Part shown: positions 11,352 through 22,949 of the stretch, piece after piece
Layout of the letters: each line of letters starts with the position of its first letter
How positions within the stretch are numbered: the first letter of the stretch is position 1
Source: Acanthosepion esculentum
Lineage: Eukaryota > Mollusca > Cephalopoda > Sepiida > Sepiidae
Length of the DNA: 64,000 nt
NCBI GenBank assembly: GCA_964036315.1
Contig: OZ038487.1
Location: forward strand, 53,776,775-53,840,774
Direction: 5' to 3'
Translations under genes and position numbers: made by a program
The notes under the pieces: generated by a model
The model's database searches: none
What the model was told of the DNA's origin: nothing
What the model saw: only the letters and a program-made list of their open reading frames with translations

Positions 11352-11549
11352 CACTGCCTGTTTAATCAGTGAGTTCTGTTTCCTATGTGGAAATGGCTAA
11401 TCCCACCATTACTGTTTAATACAGTTCAGGGAAGGAAATAAATAAAAGAAAAATACTATCATATAAAATAACATATATGAGAAACTACTACTAATACTAG
11501 ACTGACAGGTGAAATTTCAATTATATTTCAGAGTTCCTGAAGGAGGCTC

Positions 11550-12130
11550 AAGTGCCAAATTACTCACAAGAAACAGAAGTGAATGAAAAAAAAATATTGT
11601 TGAATTCTGTCTTAATTTCAAGCCTTATCATGATTTCAAGACTTTTTTTTTCAGATGGCACCTCCAGGTACATTCCTTTTCAATTTCCATGCGCTCTAAA
11701 CCAAGAAGAAAATGCAAAAACTCTCTCTTTAGCACCTTCAGCTTTAAATTTAAGATTCCTGGAAAATGAGTAACCAACTTGATAAGCATTTGGCATTTGT
11801 TCAGTCCGGGTATGCTGTTAAAAGTGAAGGCTCTGATTGTTTTAGGATATTGGTTCCAGGGAATATTCAAGCTGGGAGTGGAAGCTGGGATAGTTGCTTG
11901 GCTTTGTCCTCTTCCAATTCCTTTTACAAGGACAGTGGACATTTATGTCTGTTTGAGACCAGACACAAATTTAATACATGACTGACCAATCCTAATACAG
12001 ACCTTGACAAGCACAGCAGCAAAACTGGAGTCTCAACATCAGAAGCATCTTAAAAACAGTTTTGAGTCAAGAAAAACAAAATGGACTGCAGGGCAGGTAC
12101 TAATTATTTTAGGTCATGGTTCAATTGGTT
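11550..12130. other. Unassigned complex block with overlapping open frames
   Basis: The block has a 104-codon minus frame (11628-11942) and three plus frames of 68-73 codons. Base composition is less AT-rich than the surroundings. No frame has a motif I recognise. It could be a decayed transposon segment or an exon-like relic. Confidence 0.3.
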
Positions 12131-12412
12131 TGGGCAGGCATTACTCTATTTGAATATCTTGCTCAAGGGTATACTTCTAATGATACTTCATTTTACGTAT
12201 ACATATCTATAGATATATAAATGTGTGTATGTGTGGTGAGGTTATTATGTTTATGAGATTTTTTAAAATGTGGTTGCTTCTGTCTATTTGTTGATATCTG
12301 TAAGCATAAAGAAGAAAAAGAAAATGAATATCTGCCTGTGTGCATTTTTCAAGTTTGGTGAATCTAAGCACATATATCTTTCTGAGTGTTAATATTAAAT
12401 GTATATGCTAAT

Positions 12413-12415
12413 CTC

Positions 12416-12467
<52 letters not shown>

Positions 12468-12468
12468 A
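12413..12468. repeat. (CT)n(TA)n compound microsatellite
   Basis: CT dinucleotides with one CC interruption pass into TA. It abuts the left end of the Tc1-like element. Confidence 0.95.
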
Positions 12469-12470
12469 TA

Positions 12471-12853
12471 CAGTTCAAAAGTTTGAAACCACCCCCAGAA
12501 TTAGCATGGGAAGAACTTGACAGAAGAGTGAAAAAAATGAAAAAAAGCTCTTAGAGTCATTGAAAAAAGAATGGAATCAATTATCAAACTTATACTTTGA
12601 GAAACTTTTCAAACAGATGCCAAAAATTTCTGCGACAATTATCAAGGCTAAAAAAGGATATTTTGACGAGTGCAAAATTTAATCATAAAATGCTTTTTTT
12701 CTTTTTGTCATAATAAAATTTCTAATAAAAAAAATCATGTCTCACTTTGTTTTAACTATGTATAATAATTTTCCCTTATTTAAAATAGAAAATGACTACT
12801 TTTGGGGGCCAATTTACAAAAATTACCATGGGTGGTCACAAACTTTTGAACTG
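12471..12853 (+). mobile_element. Internally deleted Tc1-like transposon
   Basis: The left end cagttcaaaagtttgaaacc and the right end (reverse complement cagttcaaaagtttgtgacc) are inverted repeats matching about 20 of 23 bp. TA dinucleotides flank both sides (12469-12470 and 12854-12855), the Tc1/mariner target duplication. The interior keeps only the C-terminal part of the transposase, so the element is non-autonomous. Confidence 0.85.
12495..12682 (+). pseudogene. Tc1-like transposase C-terminus, frameshifted
   Basis: Frame one reads PELAWEELDRRVKKMKKSS, then a stop. One base out of frame it continues KKEWNQLSNLYFEKLFKQMP and KAKKGYFDE, then a stop. The EEW-x-x-(I/L)...YLEKL...MP-x-R...KGGYFDE order is the usual C-terminal tail of Tc1-like DDE transposases. 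The catalytic residues lie upstream in the family and are missing. Confidence 0.75.
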
Positions 12854-12855
12854 TA

Positions 12856-12858
<3 letters not shown>

Positions 12859-12887
<29 letters not shown>
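12859..12887. repeat. (TA)n microsatellite
   Basis: It lies between the right end of the Tc1-like element and a truncated LINE copy. Confidence 0.9.
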
Positions 12888-12888
12888 C

Positions 12889-13402
12889 TACAGTCGCTCT
12901 TTCACAGACGCGACATTGCCTCGCTCTGTCTTTTTTACAAATACTTTCATGGTAATTGCTCCAATGAACTGCTTTCGCTGGTTCCTAGGCCTCATGAATT
13001 TAAACATCCTATGAGGCTGGCATCCCCTTCCCACCCCTTCACCGTTGAAACTGTTAGATGTAGACGTCTCTTCTACTCCAATAGCTTCATGTCTCGCACA
13101 TCTCGCCTGTGGAACTCCCTTCCTTAGTCCTGTTTCCCTGACAAATCTCCAACTATTTAAGTGTAATGTCAATCGACATCTCCAGTTGCCTTGATCTATC
13201 CACTTCCCTTCTACTCATCCTTTCACCTTTCATTCCTATCTGCTCTCGCTCCAAATCTTCTATAACCCCCTAGCCTTGATTGATCCACTATCTTTCTCCA
13301 CATCCTCTCCTTTACCACTCCTATCTGCTCTTCCTCCAAACCTTCTGTAACCCCTTGCATGCTAGTGGCTTCCAGCCTTGCTTGGGGTGATAAGCTTAAA
13401 AA
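12889..13402 (+). mobile_element. Young LINE family A tail with nonsense change
   Basis: It starts inside the LQSLFHRRDIASLCLFYKYF block and runs open through TSRLWNSLP, where cct-tag follows instead of the cct-tat of the copy at 10.6 kb, giving a stop right after the motif. The 3' UTR (with its 85-bp duplication) and the ggggtgataagctt end match the copies at 2.8 and 10.9 kb. The 5' end abuts a TA tract. Confidence 0.85.
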
Positions 13403-14098
13403 AAAAATATATATATATTGTGGCTGAGCAGTTTAAAGCACACCTGGCTCATAGGTACTTTCTCCAGTATAAGAGGTATACAGTTTCAACCCCTGTCAAA
13501 AGGCATATTTTTTATTAAATTTCCTGAATGCACTGGACAGTAGATGCAAACAAGTGTATCCACTAAACATAACATTTTTAGTAATAAAAAATAATGACAG
13601 ATTATAAATAAAACTTTAAAATTCCATTAATTTCTTAGAAATTACATTGTTACCTTTTGGATATATAAATAAATTTAGTAAATATGAGCTTCTCAAGAGA
13701 TATGCATTTCTTGAAAAGAGTAAGTAAAACTTGCTTTGCTGTGAAGACTTTCATATATGTGTTCATGTATGTGTGTGAGTGTTTCTAGATACATAGCTAA
13801 ATACTTTCTTCTGAATATAATCACCTATGTGTCCATTTTTAGACAACTCTTCACCATCCCAGATCTCCTAAAGATTCTAATTAAACAGTTAAGATGTTTG
13901 GGGATTTGCCTTTTACATATAATACTAAGCCTTTGGAAAGTGAATAATATTTAAATTTTGGATAATTTATTTTTCTTAAGTGTTTTATAAGCTGGGAAAT
14001 ATGGCAGCAATATCCCCCCCCATACACATATATAACATATCATTTTGTCAGATTTTTATCCAACTTTATTGATATATGCCTGTGTGTATATGTGCACA

Positions 14099-14101
<3 letters not shown>

Positions 14102-14157
<56 letters not shown>
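14102..14157. repeat. (CA)n(TA)n microsatellite
   Basis: About 46 bp of CA are followed by a short TA run. Confidence 0.95.
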
Positions 14158-14230
14158 GAAGAAATATAGTCTTAAAGTGTGCTATATTTATGGGATAAAG
14201 TGCTCAATATCAGAGATAGAGCATGTGTAA

Positions 14231-14366
14231 ATATAAAAGTGGACATGGAAGTCAGCACTTAGAGGCGACAGTCTGTTTCATGCTAGTGCAATCGTCGCCT
14301 GACGATTGCACTAGCATGAAACAGACTGTCGCCTCTAAGTGCTGACTTCCATGTCCACTTTTATAT
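14231..14366. repeat. Perfect 66-bp-arm hairpin (foldback)
   Basis: The arms 14231-14296 and 14301-14366 are exact reverse complements around the 4-nt loop gcct. The right arm runs into a TA tract (14361-14380). A diverged single arm resembling it lies at about 20072-20140. Confidence 0.95.
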
Positions 14367-14734
14367 ATATATATATATATTACTCCTCACAGGTAACATC
14401 TCTTTTGAGGATACTTTTACTAATTTTACCAATATTCCTTTTAGTTTGGTTGCACAATTAGCATTGTGTATTGTGTTATAAATTAGTTTTGTAGTCTTTA
14501 ATTGTGATGTGGATTCTTACTGTTTATGGAATTTATAAATCCTATCATCAATTTTTAATTTACTGGCTAGTTTTTGGTTTCGTTGTTGATGTCATTTTCC
14601 CAACTGTTGGGTGCCTTTTTATAAAACGGTATAATATGTATATTATGAATAATATGTATATTTATTAGTATATACTTAATAGTTCTCTTATATTACATCG
14701 AGTATTATTTTATTAATACTATCATTCAGTGTGT

Positions 14735-14737
<3 letters not shown>

Positions 14738-14772
<35 letters not shown>
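14738..14772. repeat. (TA)n microsatellite
   Basis: About 34 bp of TA follow gtgtgaga. Confidence 0.95.
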
Positions 14773-14774
<2 letters not shown>

Positions 14775-14777
<3 letters not shown>

Positions 14778-15500
14778 TTTGCGATTGTATAAATATTTGT
14801 ATCTTTTGGGGAGTCAGATTTTTCTAAGTCTTCCTTTTCATATGGTTAAACTACTGATTTTCTTACCTCCTAGCATCTAAAATTGTGGCTTAATAAGGAT
14901 TCCACTGCTGCAAGCATTGCATATGTCAATTTAAATCAGTATCTTTTCCTCACAATGATATTTTAAATAAGCTACAAATAACAGATTCTTCAATCTTTCA
15001 TCTTATTGCAGGAAAAGAAATCAGTTTCATGGGTTGGTTTTTAAAAAAAAAATCTAGTCATTTATTATTATTGAAAATATAGCCGTCCTAGAGCAATTAC
15101 ACCCTTCAATGTGCATTCCTTTGGACTTAAAACGTCCTTTATGCTTTTTGAAAACAGACTGCAAATTCCCCCTTCAAGGCTATCATCAGCTGCTTCAATC
15201 TTATTCATCATGTTTCAGTTACATTTTCAATTCATAGAAAGACCAGGAATTTTAGGGAGCCAAATCTGGCCACTGGTAGGTGGGGCTAAAATGCATGATC
15301 CCATTTTTGCCAAAAAATCTGCATGAGACATGAATCTCTTTGCTCAGTCAATGGTTTCTCATTGCCAACTGAGTAACCGCTTAGGAGAGTTTCTGCTCAT
15401 GCATGCAGTTACTTCCCCAAGGATTGGTTGGTAAGTTGCATCATGCTCATAAAACCAATTCTCACATTATTCAAAAAGGCTGGATTCATTCCAGACAGAC
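14775..15500. other. No gene recognised
   Basis: AT-rich with short frames only. A more complex part at 15100-15470 has no recognisable motif. Confidence 0.35.
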
Positions 15501-15532
15501 TTTAGAAATATATTCACACACACACACACACA

Positions 15533-15636
15533 CAGCAATGTACATCAGTGTGAATATGCTAGTACACACACAGCAATGTACATCAGTGTGAATATGCTAG
15601 TACACACACAGCAATGTACATCAGTGTGAATATGCT

Positions 15637-15646
<10 letters not shown>
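15533..15646. repeat. 38-bp tandem repeat, three units
   Basis: The unit starts cagcaatgtacatcagtgtg and ends ctagtacacaca. Copies begin at 15533, 15571 and 15609 and look identical. It sits between two CA tracts (15515-15534 and 15643-15684), so it is probably a local expansion seeded by the microsatellite. Confidence 0.95.
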
Positions 15647-15688
<42 letters not shown>

Positions 15689-15961
15689 TATATATATAGA
15701 GAGAGAGATGGATACATTGGTGTGAACACACACATAAACTATGACAAAAAAACTTGCACCAAGGAAAAATGCATATTGGGGTAAATTGCTTAAAAAAAAA
15801 TGTAATTTTCATAAAGAATGAATGTATTTTTTAAAATTTTATTTTAAACAATACATATGGGAAAAAGGGTGCAATTAATATTTTTGTAGAAAAAAGTGTA
15901 TTTCTTAGTAATTACAATCTACATGTGTTATACCTATGACTGGCAGTAGATACAAAAGATA

Positions 15962-16267
15962 AATCAGTCAGTTATGTGCCACGCGTGATACATGCTTAGG
16001 CAATCATGTATCTTTTGATACATGACTGACGAGGCAGATTTTTCCCACAGTAGGTTGCCATTTCTTTCTGCAGTAGACCAGTTGACATCCAAAGCTATAG
16101 AACCCGGTCTGTCCTGCTATTTACCCATAGATGGGGGCAGGAAGAAGAGGATTCATACCTTTCCCAAGGGTATTAGCATGTAAGTGAATATGATGGATTT
16201 GATTGGAATTTGAACTCGACTCTCCGATTTCTCAATCTGAGCCACTATCCATTACTCCACCATGACT
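15962..16267 (-). mobile_element. tRNA-related SINE, near full length, minus
   Basis: On the minus strand it reads catggtggagtaatggatag, gctcagattgagaaatcgg, the B-box-like gagttcaaattcc, then the body and the tail cgtcagtcatgtatcaaaag. The tail includes a small palindrome (tgtatcaaaagatacatg). The match to 9952-10256 is end to end. Confidence 0.75.
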
Positions 16268-16440
16268 CTCAAAGGTAAATACAGAATGTTATAATTGAAT
16301 TTTTTTTTTTTTTAATTGTAAGTAATTGGTTGATATTTTTAAATAGCTTACTGCACAATTTACACTAACAGATAGTTGAAAAGCTCAAAAGAGCATTGCA
16401 TGCAGTTCCCTATATTAAGAAGAGTAATCATTTATGTTCA

Positions 16441-16640
16441 TTAGATGTAAATCTACCAATAATTGCTTCTGTATTCAATTCATCTAACAATTCCTTTTCA
16501 ATGGAGAGAAGCTTGTATGATTCCAAATTCTCCTCAGCGAATTTCTTAACCTTATCTTTATGATCTCTACCTTTGAAAATGTTCTCTCACATTGGACTTG
16601 AGTAACTGACAGTGTTCAGGTTTCTTTATAAATTTCTTAT
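16441..16640 (-). pseudogene. hAT transposase dimerisation-domain relic
   Basis: On the minus strand one frame reads CERTFSKVEIIKIRLRNSL. After a frame change it reads KLLSIEKELLDELNTEAII then GRFTS. The C-x-R-x-FS-x-(L/V)-x-I-IK...LR-x-(S/T)-(L/M)...L-x-L-SIE order is the C-terminal hAT dimerisation region of ZMYM/ZBED-like transposases. A G/C-run stretch at 16700-16720 (gagccccctcaatcaggggt) may be part of the terminal region. No catalytic part is present. Confidence 0.65.
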
Positions 16641-16769
16641 TCCTTTATATTGCTAAATATTGCTGTGTTTGTTCTTTATTGCATTTTTACTTGATAAAGG
16701 GAGCCCCCTCAATCAGGGGTCCACTTCCCATTAGGCAAGCTGACACACTGGCCAGTCCGCAACTGGTTA

Positions 16770-18340
16770 CTGTGGATAATTAGAATTTCATACATATTTT
16801 AGTGTGATTGTGCAATCAGTTTTTCTACATTGATTCAAAACTTATTCCAATATTTGTTTACACTGTACTTTTTTGACAAACACTTAAAAACATTTTTTTT
16901 ACCTATAATTTTAATTAGATTTTTATGTAAGTTTAATAAACCTGGAAGGAAATAATTGTGTCACAGAAGAAATTATTTGAAAAGCAGTAAGTGTACTGTA
17001 CCAAATAAGCATCATGTTGGTGTGGAAAACTTGAAGAAAATATTCTGATCATGTCAATTCTTATATTTGGTACACAAGAATACATGAAATAAGCTTTGGA
17101 AACAAGGTCTCTGAAAATGAAAATCGTTTTGATTAACCCTGATAAATATATATTAAATCATCTCAGTTATTCCTTAAAGAAATTCAACAGTAATTCTTCT
17201 AAGTAAATAAGTATAATTTTATCAAGGTAATTTTTGAAAGGGAAAGATGCATATGTTCTGGATATGAAATGCTTGTTTTTCCTCCCTTCAAAATCCAGGA
17301 GAAGGTAACTGAAGAAAATTTGATCTTTTTTAATGGATTTGCCAGTAAAACTATTCTTATTCAATCAATCAAGGCTTCTTTTTCTTATTTCAGTGGCTAA
17401 TGTAAATGAAACATTCACACACTTCCTATTTACATACATTCATACATATATATATATTTTTTTCTGACATTATGATTTTTAAAGATGCCAGATACAGATG
17501 ATTTCAGTTGGCCAGTCCTATATGTAAGCTGTTTTGAAAAAAAAAATTGATTCAGTGTTGGATAGTTATGCAATCCATATACCAATCTAATATACTTTTC
17601 CATTCTACCTTTCTTTCTTCTGCTTCTACTTTGTGCATCAGAGCATTCTTATATAGAATAAAGTATGGGTTCCACAGCATGACATCCAAGTTGATCAATT
17701 TGTAGCAATCTGATGTGAAACAATTTTATATAGCAAGATTTTTTTTTTATTTAATGTATGTTTTGTGGCAGGTTTTTTTTTTCTTCTGAGATCAGTTTTA
17801 CCCTTACATTTCTCGAAATTGTGTATTTTTCCCCATATCTGCAAACTGAAAAACCAGCTTTGCATTATTACATACACGTTTTTTCTTAAGTTTATGAATA
17901 CATTTACAGAAAAGAAGACATATCTAAAATGCTGTATTAGATTTATATACACACAAAGAAAGCATCGAGAGTTCAATTGATGCATTTATTGAAAGAGTGG
18001 AACTGGATTTCACGTGGCAACAGGTTTAATGATTTTTTTTCTGTTGTATGTTTCTTTGACAGTCATAAATTAATTTTTTGCTCAGAAAACATATAACCTC
18101 ATCAATATTCTAATTAAAAAAATCACAGATTAATTTTGGCTGTATAATTCATCAAGCTGTAAAGGTACAAATATTTATGGTTGATTTTATATTTATTTAA
18201 AAAGCTTATCCAAACTGGCCAGAGTTGTTGGACACTGATAGAGATTGAACATGCTATATGCTAATTCATTTGTGAAATAAACTTGTGAACAATTGCTAAC
18301 ACAATCTTTCATAATTTTTCAAAGGTTAAAGAATAGTTTA
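16770..18340. other. No gene recognised
   Basis: Very AT-rich, with short frames that resemble no family. Only a short TA run around 17445 and poly-T runs were noted. Confidence 0.4.
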
Positions 18341-18344
18341 GTAT

Positions 18345-18928
18345 AAGGCCTTACAGAAGCATAACATAATCTTAAATATGGTAGCAGTAGGTTAATATCA
18401 TCTTGTACAAAACAATAGTAGCTTAATATAATCTTAAATATGGCCACTGTCATTTGATATAGTCTTGAATATGGCTATAGTAAGTTGATGTATTCTTGTA
18501 GAAGTCTATAGTAGATTAGCATATTCTTCAATATGGGCACAGTAGCTTAATCTAGTTTTAATCATGGCCACAGTAGTTTAACATAATCTTACACAAGGTC
18601 ATAATAGCTTAAACATAGCCACAATAGTTTAACATTGTATTAAACATGACCATGATAGCTTAACATAGTCTTGTACAAGGCAATAGTAGCTTAGCATAAT
18701 TTTAAACATGGCCACAGTTGTTTGACATAGATTTAAATATGGCTATATTAATTTCATATATTCTTGTACAAGTCTATAGTATCTTAGCATATTCTTCACT
18801 ATGACCACAGTACCTTAACTTAGTTTTAAACATGATCACAGTAGTTTAACAGTTTTAAACATGGTCACAGTAGCTTAACATAATCTTAAACATGGCCACA
18901 GTAGCTTAACATGTCTACAGAAGTGCAG
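18345..18928. repeat. 31-bp satellite array with higher-order period
   Basis: About 18 diverged monomers are present. The best are exactly 31 bp apart (18868 and 18899), with consensus cagtagcttaacataatctt then aaacatggcca. Variant monomers recur in the same order: the series starting at 18418 (gtagcttaatataatcttaa) reappears at 18686, a spacing of 268 bp. The array therefore seems to have expanded both as monomers and as a block of eight or nine. Confidence 0.85.
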
Positions 18929-18929
18929 C

Positions 18930-19540
18930 ACCCATTGAAGATCAAACTTATTACATGAATGAATTGGTTTGTAAGACGAGCTATATATTTCTTTATTTCA
19001 AATTAATAAGAGCAACAGTAGCTATTTCTCAGTTAATGCAATTCTTTCTTGCATTTTCTAACATTTTTATTCATATATATTCAAAGCACCATTACTCTTT
19101 CATTAAAGTATTTTCTCTGTTCTATACTATCTTTTGTAGCTATCAGTGTAGAAAGTGAAATCAGAGTGCCAAGTTCAAATCCAAGCATCATTCAAATATT
19201 TTTATTGCCTACTTTAATATTATGCACTAACTGGTTGTTGAGCCATTTGTTATGAAAATGTTTTTTGAATTCTACCAAATACAAAGAATCATTTTCTCTC
19301 TCATCCAGTAGATAACATTTTGGTAATGATGTTGAAGACTGTTTTGGATCTACCAACAATTTTATTCATTTTAGATTCTTGTAAGAAATTAAGTTTTCAT
19401 TGCCCCCAAATTACTGCTTCATTTTTTCTCTGTGATGCAAAAAGAGAAAGATGTATGTTCAAACATTGACAAACATTTGTTTCTCAAAGTTTATAACTTC
19501 ATTTTCTTAGCTTTGAAATTTTTGCCAAGTTTTTTAGATG
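18930..19540. other. No gene recognised
   Basis: Short plus-strand frames (18955-19158 and 19049-19255) are rich in F, I and S and look like chance frames in AT-rich DNA. Confidence 0.4.
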
Positions 19541-19544
19541 ATGT

Positions 19545-19965
19545 AGAGGGCCCCCAAGAGCTTTCTAATCTTGGGTCGCTGATAAAAATTTAAACAAAAA
19601 CAAATATAAGAACAGAGGAGATGTGTTATTTTCAGTTATAATGGAACTCCTTTGAACTAATTAGAAACAATTTAGAGTATTTGGGCCCCTCTAATTGGAG
19701 CAGTCATTTAAATTCAATGGGGATCTTTAAAGATGTAAAGTTTGGATAAAAAATATCATGAGGTTGTAGATGAAATAAATTCGATGAGTTCCACCATCAT
19801 TAAAAATTTTAGTTGAAGTTTTTCATATTTTACACAAAAAAAATCATCTAAAAATATATATTTTTTTCACAGACTTTTAGGGGAGGGTGAACATATATAA
19901 TGAAGGGGCCCCCAAATTCTATTAGCCCAGGGGCCTCTAGAATAATTTGCGATATAACTGTTACC
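19545..19965. mobile_element. Possible non-autonomous hAT-like relic
   Basis: The segment is bounded by GC-run phrases (agagggcccccaagagcttt on the left; ggggcccccaaattctatta and cccaggggcctctagaat on the right) in otherwise AT-rich DNA. Such ends are common in animal hAT elements. No transposase or target duplication is seen. Confidence 0.35.
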
Positions 19966-20071
19966 ACCTACCCAATAACCACAAGGATAATACAAAATAC
20001 CTTGCTACCCATAATGCACCATTAAGCAGCATCTATAAATAGTTGAGTCAAAGCATAAAACAGATGGCCTG

Positions 20072-20140
20072 TAGATTGTGTTCAAGCATGAAAAAGTCTG
20101 TCATGTCTCAGTGTTGATCTCAGTGCCACTTTTATATTTA
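20072..20140. repeat. Single diverged arm of the 14.2-kb hairpin family
   Basis: Shared phrases in the same order as the right arm of 14301-14366 are agcatgaaa-agtctgtc, a tctcagtgttga block and ccacttttatat. No opposite arm was found. Confidence 0.55.
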
Positions 20141-20823
20141 CATACACACTATCTCCGATAACGAGCAATTTTACCCATAAATATATCATACCGTAAAACT
20201 ATATTTTTATTATATATATAATATATATATATATAATCAATGTATGTGCCAACTGTAAATATTACCATCTCTTCCTTAAGAGTGGAAGGGTTCGTAGTAA
20301 AAGTTGGTTCTTACAAATTAATTAATGAACACTTACTATCTATTCAGGCATCAAGATTGATTTACATAATAAAACTGTGAGTAATACCAAAGAGTTGCAG
20401 ACTGAGATTTTGAATGCTTTAAAGGTGATTTGAAATGTTGGTCTACTTTTGACTTGTATATGCATATACATATAAGGAAGAAAACAATTTCATCTAGATT
20501 AAAATATACAAGCCTATATCAGTTCTATATCAAAGTTATGCACATATGTACATCTGTTCATGTGTCAGTGAAATGGTGCCTAGTAAGGAAGAATGGGGCA
20601 TACAGAATATTGGCTTGTATACTTTTGTGAGTATGGATAGAAGTAAATTCTTCCTTGCCTGATTCCATTGGATTTGATAACTCATCAAGGAGAGTACATT
20701 TCAATTTTTCTCAAGATTGAAGAAGGAATACTTCCAGGTCACCTACGACCCAAACCAATACTGAACACTGTCAGCAAACATACATTGCTTAGCTAGAATA
20801 AAATATGAATTCACACCACAATG

Positions 20824-20825
<2 letters not shown>

Positions 20826-20874
<49 letters not shown>

Positions 20875-20909
20875 CCAAACATATATACATACCTGAAAAT
20901 CTTCTATGA

Positions 20910-20945
<36 letters not shown>
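20826..20945. repeat. Two (TA)n tracts
   Basis: TA runs lie at 20826-20872 and 20911-20945, separated by 38 bp. Confidence 0.95.
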
Positions 20946-20952
<7 letters not shown>

Positions 20953-21107
20953 CATATCAACAATCTATATATAATATATTTACATGTGAGAAAATTTAGA
21001 CATATATGGCCATAATGAAAATATTTGTGAATATGATTGATAAAACTTAATATATATGTATTTTCAGAAGTATGCATTTATATCTCTCCCTCCCCATCTC
21101 TATCTCT

Positions 21108-21109
<2 letters not shown>

Positions 21110-21158
<49 letters not shown>
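21110..21158. repeat. (TA)n microsatellite
   Basis: It is preceded by a CT-rich run and directly abuts the left arm of a large hairpin. Confidence 0.95.
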
Positions 21159-21159
<1 letters not shown>

Positions 21160-21161
<2 letters not shown>

Positions 21162-21344
21162 TAAAAGGCTCAAACACTAATATTCCATGGTTATAATTTA
21201 ATACGTTGGAATCGTAAACACGATCCAATTCTTCAGACCTACAAACTGAAATTTTTAATTTGTAGGTCTGAAGAATTGAATTGTGATTACGATTCCCATG
21301 TAATAAATTATAACCATGGAATATTAGTGTTTGAGCCTTTTATA
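21160..21344. repeat. 86-bp-arm hairpin (foldback)
   Basis: The arms 21160-21245 and 21259-21344 are reverse complements with about 6 mismatches in 86 bp. The spacer is 13 bp. The outer ends read ataaaaggctcaaacactaa and its complement. Confidence 0.95.
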
Positions 21345-21405
21345 TTATATTTTTACTCTGTCCTGGGCATTGAGTTCTACCTGGATTCTATCCTCTTGGG
21401 AATTT

Positions 21406-22020
21406 ATATATATATATATATATATATGTATATGTATATTTTATATATATATTATATATATATACAAAATACAACTGTGTAATCAAACATTCTGGAATAT
21501 CTGTGATTGTATGCATCTTTAAATATAATATATAAATATTTTTAAATAACAATACAAAAAGATGAATTATTTAAAAACTTTTTTTTTCCTTTTGCATTTA
21601 TATACAAGGAGATGTTGAAAAGTTATTGAACCAAACCGCTTCCTAGAACCTGATGAAATTTCGGGATTTCGCAGGAAGGCTTCTTGACTGACACAATAAC
21701 ATTTCAGCACCTCCTTGTGCACAAGCACACATACATACACACCAACACACACACACACACACAATATGCATGAACAACTCTGGATAAAAATTATTTTAGA
21801 AATAGCATTTAATATTGTTTTACAAAGTCTATGCAAATGTGTAGTTCTTCCTGCAGGTGTATACATTTTTTCAAAATATTTTCTATATATATGCTTATGT
21901 AAATGATGAATTATGGTATATATACATATACAGATATATACATATGGAAAGCATGCTGTATACAAATACACCCACACACACACATATGTATTAAGACATA
22001 TACATAATATCTTACATTTG

Positions 22021-22082
<62 letters not shown>

Positions 22083-22374
22083 TATATGCTTCCTTTAAAT
22101 GTGTCTGAGGATATATATATATATTATTTGAATGTGAAAGTCTTTCTATCTCCCACACACTCTCCCTCTCTCTCTATATATATGAATGCAAATATATATG
22201 TATGTATCCAAACTGTTTATATTATAACATAAATCTATAAGCCACATACATACATACATACACATATATATATATATATATATATGCTTCCTTTAAATGT
22301 GACTGATGAGATATATATATATATATTATTTGAATGTGAAAATCTTTCTATCTCCCTCTCTATCTCTCTCTGTC

Positions 22375-22445
<71 letters not shown>

Positions 22446-22940
22446 TAATACAAATATATATGTATGTACCCAAACTGTTTATATAATAACATAAATCTAT
22501 AAGCCATATATATATATATATTCAGATATACCAATATGGAAACTAATTTCAACGTATACAAACATACAAACAGAAGATAGATGTAAAAAGAAGTACCTAT
22601 AATATTGTGATTGATTTATTGCAGATAAATATATACACCATCTTACGTAAATTCTAAATTGCTTTTATTCTTAATTGTATCTTCATGTATGTTTGCTTCT
22701 GTATACACATCTCAGGATTTTGTTCTCATCCTTTTTACAATAATATATACATATATATATCTGTCCCATCTATACATGTGCACCCCAACAATTCCCGCAC
22801 ACAAACGCACACACATAATTATACATATATACATATATATATTTATTTATTTATTTTGAATGACCAATACAATCAATACTTACATATGCATTCACTTCTG
22901 TATGTGAGTTTAAGTATATATATATATATATATATATATT
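21406..22940. repeat. Dense microsatellite field
   Basis: TA tracts lie at 21406-21427, 22024-22073, 22257-22285, 22379-22445 and 22914-22940, with CT, CA and TACA runs between. A block around 22090-22210 (cttcctttaaatgtg...tttgaatgtgaaa...tctatctcc, then ttatattataacataaat) is repeated at 22287-22495, a local duplication. Frames rich in Y and I here are translations of TA repeats, not genes. Confidence 0.9.
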
Positions 22941-22949
22941 GGTTGTGCA

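Noticed and set aside
18345..18928. CRISPR-like array
   Set aside because: Repeats are contiguous and diverged with no unique spacers, and the context is an animal genome.
20743..22494. Long open frames rich in alternating Y and I
   Set aside because: They are translations of (TA)n repeats and appear on both strands.
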